Origin: Bradyrhizobium cenepequi
GTDB taxonomy: Bacteria; Pseudomonadota; Alphaproteobacteria; Rhizobiales; Xanthobacteraceae
Direction: 5' to 3'
Assembly: GCF_020329485.1 (NCBI RefSeq)
Contig: NZ_JAGKJI010000037.1
Span: forward strand, 1-64,000
Length of the DNA stretch: 64,000 nucleotides
In this document: piece after piece, positions 26,713 through 35,391 of the stretch
Layout of the letters: each line of letters begins with the position of its first letter
Position numbering within the stretch: position 1 is the first letter of the stretch
Made by a program: the position numbers and the translations under genes
The notes under the pieces: generated by a model
Database searches by the model: none
What the model was told of the DNA's origin: nothing
The model's input: the letters and a program-made list of their open reading frames with translations, nothing else

Positions 26713-27922
26713 GAATCCAGGAAAACGCTCCGGCCGCAGCCGGCGACAGTCTCGACGTTCGCTACGAGGACAGGTTGATCGGTCGCATCCGCCGACGAAC
26801 TGAGGCCGTCCAAGATATCGAATTCGTCTACGAAGAAGCGTGGATGTCGGACCCCAATAGCTTTCCGGTTTCCACACGTATGCCGCTGGCTAGTCGCCTG
26901 CACGAGCCGGACGTCGTCTACACTTGGTTCCTCAATCTGCTTCCGGAGGGCCGCACCCTCCAGACGATCGGTGCGATCCTTCGGATCCCCGAAACGGACG
27001 TTTTCGCTCTGCTGGGAGAGATGGGCGAAGACCTCCCCGGGGCACTCGAGATATCCCGTCCTGTAGACGAGAGGCGAAAGCGGAATCCGAGATACCGGAA
27101 GCTGACCGAAGCCGAGCTGGCAGAGACCATTCGAAAGCTTCCGGAGAGACCGTTTCTCGTCGGAGAAGAGGGCATTCACATGTCCTTGGCCGGCGCCCAG
27201 GACAAGTTGCCCGTGGTCCAATATCCAGACGGCGCAAAAGGGCTAGCGTTGGACGGGATGCCGACGACCCACATTCTCAAGCCGGCCAACAAGAGATTCC
27301 ACTCCGCCGTAGAGAACGAGGCTTTCTGCCTTCGCCTAGCCGCTGCGGTGAAGCTGCCAGTGGCGGAATGCTCGATAGGGAAGGCGGAGGACGTCGAATA
27401 CCTGTTGGTCAAACGCTACGACAGACCGGTCCAAAGGGGGCGCGTTCGCAGGATCCATCAGGAGGATTTCTGCCAGGCCACCGGCTACATTCCGCATCTG
27501 AAGTACGAATGGAATCCGCAGACGAAGCAATCCGGTCCGGGACGATGGCTCCGCTCTACGACGTTATGAACGGGGAGATCTACGAGGGCGTGACGAGGAA
27601 TCTCGCGATGAAGATCGCCGGGAAGAATCGTGGCCGGTACATCGGTGCGAGACACTGGGATCGCTTCGCCGAGGAAAACGCGCTGTCAGCCACCCAGGTG
27701 AAACGTAGAGTCGCCGCGCTGTCTCAAGCGGTTCTCGACGCGTTGCCCGGCGTGGTGGCCGAAATGAATGCGGCCAAGACGTCCCCGACGTACCAGCAGA
27801 TCGAAGGATATATCGCCAGCACCTGCCGCAGCATGCTGTCGAACCTCAAGAACGATCTCAAAGACGAGCCGGAGGAAGACGAGAAGGCGGCTCCCGCCGC
27901 TCAACCTCCCGGATTCTCGTGA
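26709..27922 (+). pseudogene. hipA: HipA-type kinase with internal deletion of the catalytic loop
   Basis: The N-terminal couple-HipA domain (MPLASRLHEPDVVYTWFLNL, LPEGRTLQTIGAI) and the start of the kinase domain (MSLAGAQDKLPVVQ, THILKPANKRFHSAVENEAF, KRYDRPVQ, HQEDFCQATGYIPHLKYEWN) are in one frame to 27569. The C-terminal part (MAPLYDVMNGEIYEGVTRNL, AMKIAGKNRGRY) is in a second frame from about 27546 to 27922. The segment between TKQSGPG and MAPLYD, which in homologues holds the NxDxHxKN catalytic loop, is missing. The toxin therefore cannot phosphorylate its tRNA-synthetase target. Confidence 0.85.
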
Positions 27923-28045
27923 TTCTCTTTCTGATGCCCTTCAGCCAATTTGAAGGCCCGCGCTTTGGTTCTCGGAGCACAAAGGGGCAAACGTTACTCC
28001 CGGCAGAATAATTATCGTCGACGATACTGCGCGGAGCGGCGAAGG
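27923..28045. other. junction between hipA and an IS66 remnant
   Basis: No gene is seen. The sequence shared with the intact IS66 copy begins at 28046. Confidence 0.4.
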
Positions 28046-28944
28046 CAGACGCCTCGATGCGTTGTTCGAGATCGAGCGCGCCATCAACGGCCGCGGCGCC
28101 GACGAGCGGCGCGCCGTACGCCAGGAAAAGAGCAAGCCGCTTTTCGAGAACATGCACGCCTGGTTGCTGCGTGCGCGCGAAACCTCTCGCGCTCCTCCGA
28201 GGTCCTGAAGCCCATGAATTACATGCTCAGGCGCTGGGACGACTTCGCCCGCTTCCTCGACGATGGCAGGATCTGCTTGACCAACAATTGCGCTGAGCGC
28301 GCATTGAGAGGCATCGCATTGGGAAGGCGCAACTGGACCTTCGCTGGCAGCCAGCGTGGTGCCGACCGTGCCGCCATCATGCTGACGATGATCACGACCT
28401 GTCGCCTCAACGACGTCGATCCCAAGGCCTGGCTCGCCGACGTCCTCGCCCGTATCGCCGATCTTCCCGCATCGCGTCTGCACGAACTGCTGCCCTGGGA
28501 ATGGAAGCTCCTGCGCCAAGCCGACAAGCCCGCCGATCAGCAGGCCGCCTGACCTTCACGCAACACCATCATAGAGCTCGCCGTGCCCGCGCGCATGCGT
28601 AAGGGGCAAGCTGAGGCCGTTCAGGCGGCGCGGTTCCATGGCATAAGCGCATCGATTTCGCTGCTCGGCCAGCCGTTGGCAATGCGCTGAAGCGTTAGGG
28701 TGTCACAACTTGTGCCTTGAACTCGTCCGACCAGCGTCGGCGAAGCTGCCGCGGCGCTCCCTCGAGACGGTCGGCGACCGCTTCGATCATATTGAAGGTT
28801 CTAGTTCCAGAACTAGGCGCAGACATAGAAGCTCACATCGGGTTACAGACTCAGCAGCCGATACCCGATCGCTCACCCCATCCGCCAGACGGGATCTCTT
28901 TGCCGCTTACGCGCATGCGTCAATCAGGCGGTCTTCGTCGTACG
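28046..28944 (+). mobile_element. 5'-truncated IS66 element (second copy of the 34581-37130 element)
   Basis: From 28046 to 28944 the sequence is nearly identical to 36546-37130, the tnpC 3' part and right end of the intact IS66. A 1-bp deletion at about 28185 breaks the tnpC frame (ends TGA 28550-28552). The right inverted repeat ends ...GTACGCGTAC at 28944. A 307-bp miniature IS66 element has inserted into it at 28599-28905. Everything 5' of position 28046 is lost. Confidence 0.9.
28599..28905 (-). mobile_element. 307-bp internally deleted IS66-type element with 8-bp target duplication
   Basis: The ends are inverted repeats: GTAAGGGGCAA at 28599 and, on the other strand, GTAAGCGGCAA from 28905. 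The flanks are GCGCATGC at 28591-28598 and 28906-28913, an exact 8-bp direct repeat as IS66 makes. The empty site is preserved in the second IS66 copy at 37093-37100. Inside, on the minus strand, lie the start of a TnpA (28826 to 28695, ending RRRWSDEFKAQVV then a stop) and the end of a TnpC (SSEIDALMPWNRAA, stop 28621-28623). All between has been deleted, so it can only move with help in trans. Confidence 0.88.
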
Positions 28945-29504
28945 CGTACGCTTCAAATCGATGTCGTCGGGAAGAAGCCACGAATTCCCATCACGCATGG
29001 CCATAGCGGCAACGAGAGTGAGCCGCCGCATAAGCCTGCATTCTAAATCATATTTGAAAGTGGGAGTGACGCGTGCGGATTGAGCCCGCTGTTGCGAGGG
29101 AGCTTCTCCGGGCGGTTGAACCGATGGCGATTCACGCCGCACTCGAAGCCGAGCGGATGTACCTGTAGCGCCAAGCCGAACACCGACGCATCATCGCGCA
29201 AAACTCTAGTTCTGTGTGGTCCAAACTTCGGTCTCGCTGCACGCGACGATGGCCTCTACCAATTCTTGGAGGAGATTGCGAGGCTCAGGTCTGGTAGAAA
29301 CTCCTTGAGGTTGACATCCATTCGAATGGGCCTCGTCTACGAGGGCTGGCAGGATGGAGCCTATGCCAAGTGATAACCGCTTTGCCAAGGTAAGGACGTT
29401 GTCCAGTCTTGCTGGATTGAACTTTGCTGGCTCAGATCGCTACTGTAGCGGAGTACGTTCCGCGCGGCCATTCTTTGAGCCACGATACATAGCGGGGGCA
29501 TAGC
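28945..29504. other. region with recombinase debris only
   Basis: Apart from the serine-recombinase fragment at about 29070-29200, no gene is recognised. There are short frames on both strands. Confidence 0.4.
29070..29200 (+). pseudogene. large serine recombinase fragment
   Basis: The frame reads RIEPAVARELLRAVEPMAIH, then AALEAERMYL, a TAG stop and RQAEHRRIIAQ. This is the helical region following the zinc ribbon of large serine recombinases in rhizobial islands. Only about 40 residues remain, with a nonsense codon. Confidence 0.6.
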
Positions 29505-29906
29505 ATGAGAGTCCCGGCCAAACTGCCGTCCAATCGACGCTTCGGCCTCACATTCTGCGCCGTATTTCTTGCGTTGGGCGCATACGCGGCCATCAAGGGA
29601 CACGTCGCTGCCGCTTACGTGTCGCTCTTTGCGATCAGTGTCACATTCGGCGGCATAGCATTGACCGTTCCGCGAATTCTCGCGCCGCTCAACCTACTCT
29701 GGTTCTACTTCGGCGAGTTGCTAGGACGGATAGTCAGCCCGCTGGTTCTGGGCATCATCTATTTCGGGCTTCTAGTACCAATCTCCTTCGTCGCTCGCTT
29801 GCTCGGGCGCGATGAGCTTCATTTGAAGCGACGACCGGTTGCAAGTTACTGGATCAGTCGTAACCCGCCAGGTCCGACAGGTCAGTCCTTCACACACCAG
29901 TTCTGA
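29505..29906 (+). CDS. SxtJ-like small membrane protein
   Basis: The product (133 aa) has three or four hydrophobic segments (FGLTFCAVFLALGAYAAI, YVSLFAISVTFGGIALTV, LVLGIIYFGLLVPISFVARL) and ends LGRDELHLKRRPVASYW. This matches the SxtJ family of membrane proteins that sit beside carbamoyltransferases in saxitoxin-like and exopolysaccharide clusters. It starts a tight five-gene run (gap of 7 bp to the next gene) with lower GC than the flanks. It may anchor or assist the carbamoyltransferase at the membrane; its biochemical function is unknown. Confidence 0.75.
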   Translation: MRVPAKLPSNRRFGLTFCAVFLALGAYAAIKGHVAAAYVSLFAISVTFGGIALTVPRILAPLNLLWFYFGELLGRIVSPLVLGIIYFGLLVPISFVARLLGRDELHLKRRPVASYWISRNPPGPTGQSFTHQF

Positions 29907-29913
29907 GGCGCAT

Positions 29914-30066
29914 ATGTATCTCTTCATCAAGGAACTCTGGGCTTTCATGCGAATTCGCAAAAAGATGTGGCTCGCACCCCCAATTGTTCTCATGGTTGTC
30001 ATAGCCGCTCTGCTGATTCTGGCACAAGGCTCTGTCGTTGCGCCGTTCGTTTACACGCTGTTTTGA
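29914..30066 (+). CDS. DUF5989-type single-pass mini-protein
   Basis: The product is 50 aa, MYLFIKELWAFMRIRKKMWL then one membrane helix PPIVLMVVIAALLILAQGSV and a short tail FVYTLF. DUF5989 proteins occur between SxtJ-like proteins and carbamoyltransferases, exactly as here. The gene begins 7 bp after sxtJ and ends 3 bp before the carbamoyltransferase. Function unknown. Confidence 0.75.
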   Translation: MYLFIKELWAFMRIRKKMWLAPPIVLMVVIAALLILAQGSVVAPFVYTLF

Positions 30067-30069
30067 CCA

Positions 30070-31905
30070 ATGAATGTCATGGGTATCTCAGCTTACTACC
30101 ATGACTCTGCTGCTTGTCTCGTCTCAGACGGCGAACTGGTAGCGGCCGCGCAAGAAGAGCGCTTTACGCGGAAAAAACACGATCCAAGCTTTCCTGCCCA
30201 TGGGGCTCGTTACTGCCTCCGCGCCGGAGGGCTATGTCCAGCCGACGTCGACTATGTAGTCTTCTACGACAAACCCTTTAGCAAATTCGAGCGGATATTT
30301 GAAACCTATCTAGCTTTCGCGCCAAAGGGATTTAAGAGCTTCGCAACGTCAATGCCGGTTTGGCTAAAGGACAAGCTGTTTCAAAGAACACTGATTACGG
30401 AGGCACTGAACGAACATCTTGGGAGTGATATTGATTGGTCGAGACGACTCCGCTTTTCAGAGCACCATCTCAGTCACGCCGCGTCGGCGTTCTTCCCATC
30501 GCCATTTTACGAAGCCGCAGTGTTAACGATGGATGGTGTCGGAGAGTGGACGACAACCTCTCTTGCGATCGGTAAGGGAAAGGAACTATCGGTCTACAAG
30601 GAGATTCACTTTCCGCATTCTCTTGGCTTGTTGTACTCAGCGTTCACTTACTACACCGGTTTCAAGGTGAACTCCGGTGAGTACAAGCTAATGGGACTGG
30701 CACCCTACGGCGAGCCTAAGTATGTGCATCTGATAAAGGAGCACCTGATCAACATCAAGGAGGACGGGTCATTTCGCTTGGACATGAGCTTCTTTGATTA
30801 CTGTACCGGACTAACGATGACCAATGGTCGCTTCGAGACGCTATTTGGTGGTCCGGCCAGACGCCCGGAAAGTAGGTTGACGCAGAGGGAGATGGATCTA
30901 GCGGCCTCCATTCAGGCCATTACCGAGGAGGTCGTCCTAAAGCTTGCAAAAGAAATCCGGACCACAACCGGGCAGAGAAATCTCTGCCTCGCAGGAGGGG
31001 TCGCGCTTAACTGTGTTGCAAACGGAAAGCTCCTGCGGAAAAAGCTCTTCGACAACATCTGGATTCAGCCGGCTGCCGGCGACGCCGGCGGCGCAGTGGG
31101 CGCAGCACTCGCTGCCTACCATCTCATGCTTGAAAAGCCCAGGAGCATCCATTCGGGCGACGGCATGAACGGCGCGTATCTCGGACCAGAGTTCAGTCAG
31201 CGCGAAATCGAAGAGAGTCTAGGAAAGGCCGGCGCGGTATTCACGACCGAATCCGATGAAGCACTGATTAACAATGTCGCACATGCTCTCGTCGACGGTA
31301 AGGCGGTTGGGTGGATGCAGGGTCGGATGGAGTTCGGCCCGCGAGCGCTCGGCGGACGCTCCATCATTGCTGACCCCCGCTCACCGACTGTCCAGAAGCA
31401 GCTAAACCTCAAGGTGAAGTATCGCGAGTCGTTCCGTCCATTTGCGCCGAGTGTTTTGCGAGAGGACGTGTCGCAATGGTTTCAGCTCGATTCCGACAGC
31501 CCATATATGCTCCTGGTGGCCGACGTGATGAGCACGAAGCAGTTGCCGATGTCAGAAAAGCAAAAGCAGCTGTTCGGCATCGATAAATTGAACGTCGCGC
31601 GCTCGGAAATTCCGGCCGTCACACACGTGGACTACTCGGCGCGGGTGCAGACTGTGCATAACACGACCAATCCGCGGTTTCATAGATTGATATCGAAGTT
31701 CAAGGAGCTAACCGGATGCCCCGTTCTCGTGAATACCTCGTTCAACGTGCGAGGGGAACCGATCGTTTGCACGCCAGAGGATGCGTTCCGCTGTTTCATG
31801 GGAACAGAGATTGAACTGCTTGTCGTCGGCAATTCGATCTTACGAAAGGAAGACCAGAGGAGAGCGTTAATGAAGGACTATCGTAGTTGCTATGAACTCG
31901 ATTGA
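30070..31905 (+). CDS. O-carbamoyltransferase, NodU/CmcH/TobZ family
   Basis: The product (611 aa) transfers a carbamoyl group from carbamoyl phosphate, via carbamoyl-adenylate, to a hydroxyl, usually of a sugar. The N-terminal Kae1-like domain has GISAYYHDSAACLVSDG, EERFTRKKHD, FSEHHLSHAASAFF (metal-binding His) and LTMDGVGEW, then GEYKLMGLAPYG and LAGGVALNCVANGK. The C-terminal YrdC-like domain includes MQGRMEFGPRALGGRSIIAD, KYRESFRPFAP and CPVLVNTSFNVRGEPIV. Start at 30070 or 30079 (MGIS). With the SGNH hydrolases that follow, it probably decorates an exported glycan. Confidence 0.9.
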   Translation: MNVMGISAYYHDSAACLVSDGELVAAAQEERFTRKKHDPSFPAHGARYCLRAGGLCPADVDYVVFYDKPFSKFERIFETYLAFAPKGFKSFATSMPVWLKDKLFQRTLITEALNEHLGSDIDWSRRLRFSEHHLSHAASAFFPSPFYEAAVLTMDGVGEWTTTSLAIGKGKELSVYKEIHFPHSLGLLYSAFTYYTGFKVNSGEYKLMGLAPYGEPKYVHLIKEHLINIKEDGSFRLDMSFFDYCTGLTMTNGRFETLFGGPARRPESRLTQREMDLAASIQAITEEVVLKLAKEIRTTTGQRNLCLAGGVALNCVANGKLLRKKLFDNIWIQPAAGDAGGAVGAALAAYHLMLEKPRSIHSGDGMNGAYLGPEFSQREIEESLGKAGAVFTTESDEALINNVAHALVDGKAVGWMQGRMEFGPRALGGRSIIADPRSPTVQKQLNLKVKYRESFRPFAPSVLREDVSQWFQLDSDSPYMLLVADVMSTKQLPMSEKQKQLFGIDKLNVARSEIPAVTHVDYSARVQTVHNTTNPRFHRLISKFKELTGCPVLVNTSFNVRGEPIVCTPEDAFRCFMGTEIELLVVGNSILRKEDQRRALMKDYRSCYELD

Positions 31906-32000
31906 AAAGTGAGGCGTTCAGACCGCGCGCCCGCCAGGCGTCGTGATTTCTATCTCCTGTACGCAGGACTTCGGCACGCATTTCGAGGAAGCCATCCCAC

Positions 32001-33005
32001 ATGGATACAAAAACCAAAAACGCAATCTTCGGAATATTTTCAATAGCTATTAGCCTGATTGTGGCTGCCGGCCTATTAGAACTCTACGCATGTTTGATTG
32101 AGACAGACGGTACCAATTTTGACATCGAAATGTGGCGTTACGCCAAAGACCTGAAAAGGGCCAGTGACATACCCGGTGTAGGGCACGAACATATCCCTGG
32201 AAAGAATGGAGTTTACATGGGGGTGCCAATAACGATCAATTCAGCAGGTTGGCGCGATCGCGAACATTCCGTTCAGAAAGAGAATGGCGCTATTCGAATC
32301 ATGATGCTGGGCGACTCCTTGACGTTTGGATGGGGCGCAAGACCTGAAGACGTCACATCATTTCGATTGGAAAGACTGCTGAACGCGAAGGAAAATAGAT
32401 TCGAGGTTATAAATACAGGGATTGGAAATGCTAACACAGCGATGGAAGCAACGTACTTCATGAAAAAGGCTTACGTATATAAGCCTGAGATCGTCGTACT
32501 GAACTATTTTGTCAATGATGCAGAACCAACACCGCGAAGGACGAAGAATTTCTTTCTAGAGCACTTCTATTCAGCAGTATTCATTGCGGGGCGTTTCGAC
32601 GTCCTAATGCGAACATTCTTCGGCAAGGCTGATTGGCAGCAGTACTACCGCGATCTTTATCAAGAGAATCAACCCGGCTGGTTGGTTGCACAGAGTAGCC
32701 TGAAAGAACTTGCGAACTATTGTAAGGCTCGAAACATCAAACTTATTGTAGTTAATTATCCGGAACTACACGAGCTGTCCCCGTATCCTCTTCAAGATAT
32801 AACGAGTGTCGTTGCCTCCAAAGTGAAAGCTCTCGGTATCCCATTTCTGGACCTTCTTCCGTCTGTGGAAAATCAAGCTCCAAAATCACTCTGGGTCACG
32901 AAAACAGACTCCCACCCAAATGGTAAGGCGGCCGGACTTTATGCGGACGCAATTATGAAGGTCTTAGTGACCCAAATTTCCGACGACTTTCGAAGGTTTC
33001 TGTAA
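32001..33005 (+). CDS. membrane-anchored SGNH/GDSL hydrolase (polysaccharide modification), first copy
   Basis: The product (334 aa) has an N-terminal membrane helix (FGIFSIAISLIVAAGLLELY) then a periplasmic SGNH esterase domain. Block I is MMLGDSLTFGWGA (Ser106), a Gly is in NTGIGNANTAMEA, block III Asn is in NYFVNDAE (about 174) and block V Asp/His are in TDSHPNGKAAGLYA (about 304-307). All catalytic residues are present. Such enzymes add or remove acetyl groups on extracellular polysaccharide. The gene has markedly lower GC than the flanking core DNA. Confidence 0.85.
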   Translation: MDTKTKNAIFGIFSIAISLIVAAGLLELYACLIETDGTNFDIEMWRYAKDLKRASDIPGVGHEHIPGKNGVYMGVPITINSAGWRDREHSVQKENGAIRIMMLGDSLTFGWGARPEDVTSFRLERLLNAKENRFEVINTGIGNANTAMEATYFMKKAYVYKPEIVVLNYFVNDAEPTPRRTKNFFLEHFYSAVFIAGRFDVLMRTFFGKADWQQYYRDLYQENQPGWLVAQSSLKELANYCKARNIKLIVVNYPELHELSPYPLQDITSVVASKVKALGIPFLDLLPSVENQAPKSLWVTKTDSHPNGKAAGLYADAIMKVLVTQISDDFRRFL

Positions 33006-33037
33006 ATTGAAAGAGTCCCCTTCCGCGGAAAACACCC

Positions 33038-34225
33038 ATGGAAGCAAATGATGCGCTACTGAGAACATCCGCAGCGAGGAAGAGGGTTATTCGCTTAACC
33101 GCCCTATTGACGAGAATATGGGTAATACTTGGTGTTGTTCTTCTTTTGATGATAGTTCTAGAAATATCGCTGACCTCTTACTACCAGAGGGCTGACAAAA
33201 AAGAAATTCAAAGTGCCGTTAAGGCTGCAAGTTCTGGCGCATATGCAAATGCCGACTTAGCGGAAGAGTACTTCAAAGAACTCATCGATGCTGGGGATCG
33301 GCGATTGCCGTGGGCTCCATATACGCAATCACGCGAACCAAACTATACGGGTAAATTTATTAATGTAAACGAAGGCACCAGAAGAACGTGGAACTCCGAG
33401 GCAATCAACGATGATAAGAGTACCAGGCTAAAAATATTTTTTTTTGGCGGGTCCACTTTGTGGGGGGTTGGATCTAGGGATGACTTCACCATTCCCTCCC
33501 TTGTCGCCAAAATGTTAGCCGAAAATGGAATCAGCGCCAAGGTCACAAATTATGCAGTCATTGGGGATGTAACTACCCAAAGCTTGATTCGCTTCGTTCT
33601 CGAATTAAGAAAGCGGAATGCTCCCGACTTGGTGGTCTTTTACGGCGGACGGGTCGACGCTAGCTCCGCATGTTATGAAGGAAAACCGGGCGTTCCGTTC
33701 GGCAGCTCAAACCTCGAAAGAATATCTTCTGAGAAAGAGGCAAAAGCGCGTATAAATATAAAGCTAGAAAACTTGGCACTGATAAGACTGCTCATTGGCA
33801 AAAAACAGCACGTAGGGTGCTCGAAACAATTGGACGTGCTGTCCGACGGAGCTCTAGATGTCTATCTAGGGAATGTTCGGTTTATAGAGGCGATTTCAAG
33901 GAGCTTATCTTTTAAAGCATTATTCTACCTTGAGCCCCAGTTGGCCGATAAAATACAGAGGACAAAATATGAAGAGGATCAGCTTCTAAAATCAGAGAAA
34001 CGGGTTCCAGGAAAAAGTGATCTTTACTCTCTGATGAGAAGCAAGTTGGTCAAGAGACAATATGAGAGTTTAGGGCGAAACCTGATTCACGATCTACGTA
34101 CTATCTTTTCCGATGTTGCCAGCCCAATTTACATAAACGCCGGGCATTATGGCGAGGACGGAAATGAGCGGATATCTCGGAAAATTGCAGCCGACATATT
34201 GGCACTATGTGCTCCCGCGAAGTGA
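33038..34225 (+). CDS. membrane-anchored SGNH-like hydrolase, second divergent copy
   Basis: The product (395 aa) has an N-terminal helix (IWVILGVVLLLMIVLEISL), a linker, then FFFGGSTLWGVGS, a GGS variant of block I with Ser139. FYGGRVDAS takes the place of the usual block III N, and AGHYGEDGNERISRKIAADI lies in the block V position, where the usual D-x-x-H is not clear. It is therefore either a diverged AlgX/DltD-like enzyme or a non-catalytic partner. It follows the first SGNH gene by 32 bp. It is AT-rich, with a run of nine T at 33437-33445. Confidence 0.75.
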   Translation: MEANDALLRTSAARKRVIRLTALLTRIWVILGVVLLLMIVLEISLTSYYQRADKKEIQSAVKAASSGAYANADLAEEYFKELIDAGDRRLPWAPYTQSREPNYTGKFINVNEGTRRTWNSEAINDDKSTRLKIFFFGGSTLWGVGSRDDFTIPSLVAKMLAENGISAKVTNYAVIGDVTTQSLIRFVLELRKRNAPDLVVFYGGRVDASSACYEGKPGVPFGSSNLERISSEKEAKARINIKLENLALIRLLIGKKQHVGCSKQLDVLSDGALDVYLGNVRFIEAISRSLSFKALFYLEPQLADKIQRTKYEEDQLLKSEKRVPGKSDLYSLMRSKLVKRQYESLGRNLIHDLRTIFSDVASPIYINAGHYGEDGNERISRKIAADILALCAPAK

Positions 34226-34284
34226 ACAACACCGTCTCGGAGTGGCGAAATAAGTTGAAGTCGATGCGTTAACTAGCTGGCCAT

Positions 34285-34345
34285 GCCTGACCTTGCCCCC
34301 AGTTTTATCCAATCCTGAGTTCGCCTGGCGGTTGGATTGCCCGAT
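34285..34345. mobile_element. left-end remnant of an IS3 (IS407-like) element
   Basis: The sequence CTGACCTTGCCCC... ATCCAATCCTGAGTTCGCCTGGC resembles the complement of the left end of the IS3 element at 39301-39355 (CTGACCTTGCCCCTTCTTAA ... GAAGTTCGCTCTGGC). No coding part of that element follows; IS66 sequence takes over at about 34346. Confidence 0.5.
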
Positions 34346-34580
34346 TGGGTGGTGGTCGCGACGGGAGCAGGCAGGACCAAAGTCTGCCAGTTCTGGGCGA
34401 TCGCCACCAATGACCGTCCGTGGAGGGGCCTGGCGCCGCCGGCGGTGGTCTACATGTTTGCCGAGGATCGCAAGGCGATCCGCGCCAAGCAGCTGTTCGG
34501 GGACTACAACGGCATCCTGCAGGTCGACGGCTATGCCGCCTACAAGGGCCTGATCAAGAGCGGCGGCCGTCTGGTGCAGC
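34346..34580 (+). pseudogene. outer IS66 tnpC, 5' fragment
   Basis: The frame reads VCQFWAIATNDRPWRGLAPP, AVVYMFAEDRKAIRAKQLFG, YNGILQVDGYAAYKGLIKSG, then GRLVQ at the insertion point: the middle of an IS66 DDE transposase. The N-terminus is missing. Removing the 2550-bp inner IS66 and one copy of the 8-bp repeat joins this in frame to LAFYFAHARRKFWDV at 37139. Confidence 0.9.
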
Positions 34581-34638
34581 GTACGTATCCGAGCAAGGCC
34601 GCCTTGTGAAAAGGTCGGTTGCGTAGCTGACTGTCCTT

Positions 34639-35034
34639 ATGGACGTGCATAAGGACAGTGCGGTGCTGAGCCGCATAGAGGTGGTGGAGACCGGTCGGCG
34701 GCGACGCTGGACGAGTGCGGAGAAGCTCAGGATCGTAGAGGAGAGCTTCGCGGGGCCACGACTGGTTTCGGCGACCGCTCGCCGGTACGGGATCTCACGT
34801 CAGCTTCTGCTGAACTGGCGCAAGGCTTTGGCCTCCAATCATCGGGCTGGAGAGGGGTCGATCGGCCCGACATTCGTCCCTGCGATAGTTGCGCCGAGCA
34901 CGCCCCCAACGACGGAAGCTGTCGAGGCAGGCCAGATCGAAATCGTGAGCCCAAAAGGGCTGCGCGTAGTCTTCGGTCCCGGCGCGGACGTCGAGGCGGT
35001 GGTTCGAATTGCTCGCGGACTGGAGCGCCGATGA
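34639..35034 (+). CDS. tnpA: IS66 TnpA (OrfA)
   Basis: The product (131 aa) has a helix-turn-helix of the HTH_Tnp_1 kind: RRRRWTSAEKLRIVEESFAG, SATARRYGISRQLLLNWRKA. Its C-terminus (VSPKGLRVVFGPGADVEAVV) is typical of IS66 TnpA. It overlaps tnpB by 4 bp (ATGA), implying translational coupling. It acts as an accessory protein in IS66 transposition. Confidence 0.9.
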   Translation: MDVHKDSAVLSRIEVVETGRRRRWTSAEKLRIVEESFAGPRLVSATARRYGISRQLLLNWRKALASNHRAGEGSIGPTFVPAIVAPSTPPTTEAVEAGQIEIVSPKGLRVVFGPGADVEAVVRIARGLERR

Positions 35035-35378
35035 TCCCGATCCCGACGGGCGTGCGGGTGTGGCTGGCGACCGGCTACACGGATATGCGCAGAGGATTTC
35101 CCTCCTTGGCGCTGCAGGTTCAGGAAGTGCTTGGCAAGGACCCGCTGGGCGGCCATTTATTCTGCTTCCGCGGTCACAGAGGTGACCTGCTGACGGTGAT
35201 TTGGCACGACTCCCAGGGGGCCTGCCTATTTACGAAACGTTTGGAGCGGGGGCGATTTATTTGGCCTTCGGCGGCGGATGGCGCGGTATCGATCTCGCCG
35301 GCGCAGTTGTCTTACTTGCTGTCCGGCATCGACTGGAGGCACCCACAAGAAACCCATCGTCCGACGCGGGTCGGATAG
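35031..35378 (+). CDS. tnpB: IS66 TnpB (OrfB)
   Basis: The product (115 aa) is IS66 OrfB-like: IPTGVRVWLATGYTDMRRGF, LALQVQEVLGKDPLGGHLFC, FRGHRGDLLTVIWHDSQGAC, KRLERGRFIWPS and LSYLLSGIDWRHPQET. It is required with TnpA and TnpC in characterised IS66 elements, although its biochemical role is unknown. Intact. Confidence 0.92.
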   Translation: MIPIPTGVRVWLATGYTDMRRGFPSLALQVQEVLGKDPLGGHLFCFRGHRGDLLTVIWHDSQGACLFTKRLERGRFIWPSAADGAVSISPAQLSYLLSGIDWRHPQETHRPTRVG

Positions 35379-35391
35379 CCGTTTTTACGGT

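Noticed and set aside
28046..28552. A separate functional IS66 transposase gene
   Set aside because: It is only the 3' part of tnpC with a 1-bp deletion relative to the copy at 36546-37053.
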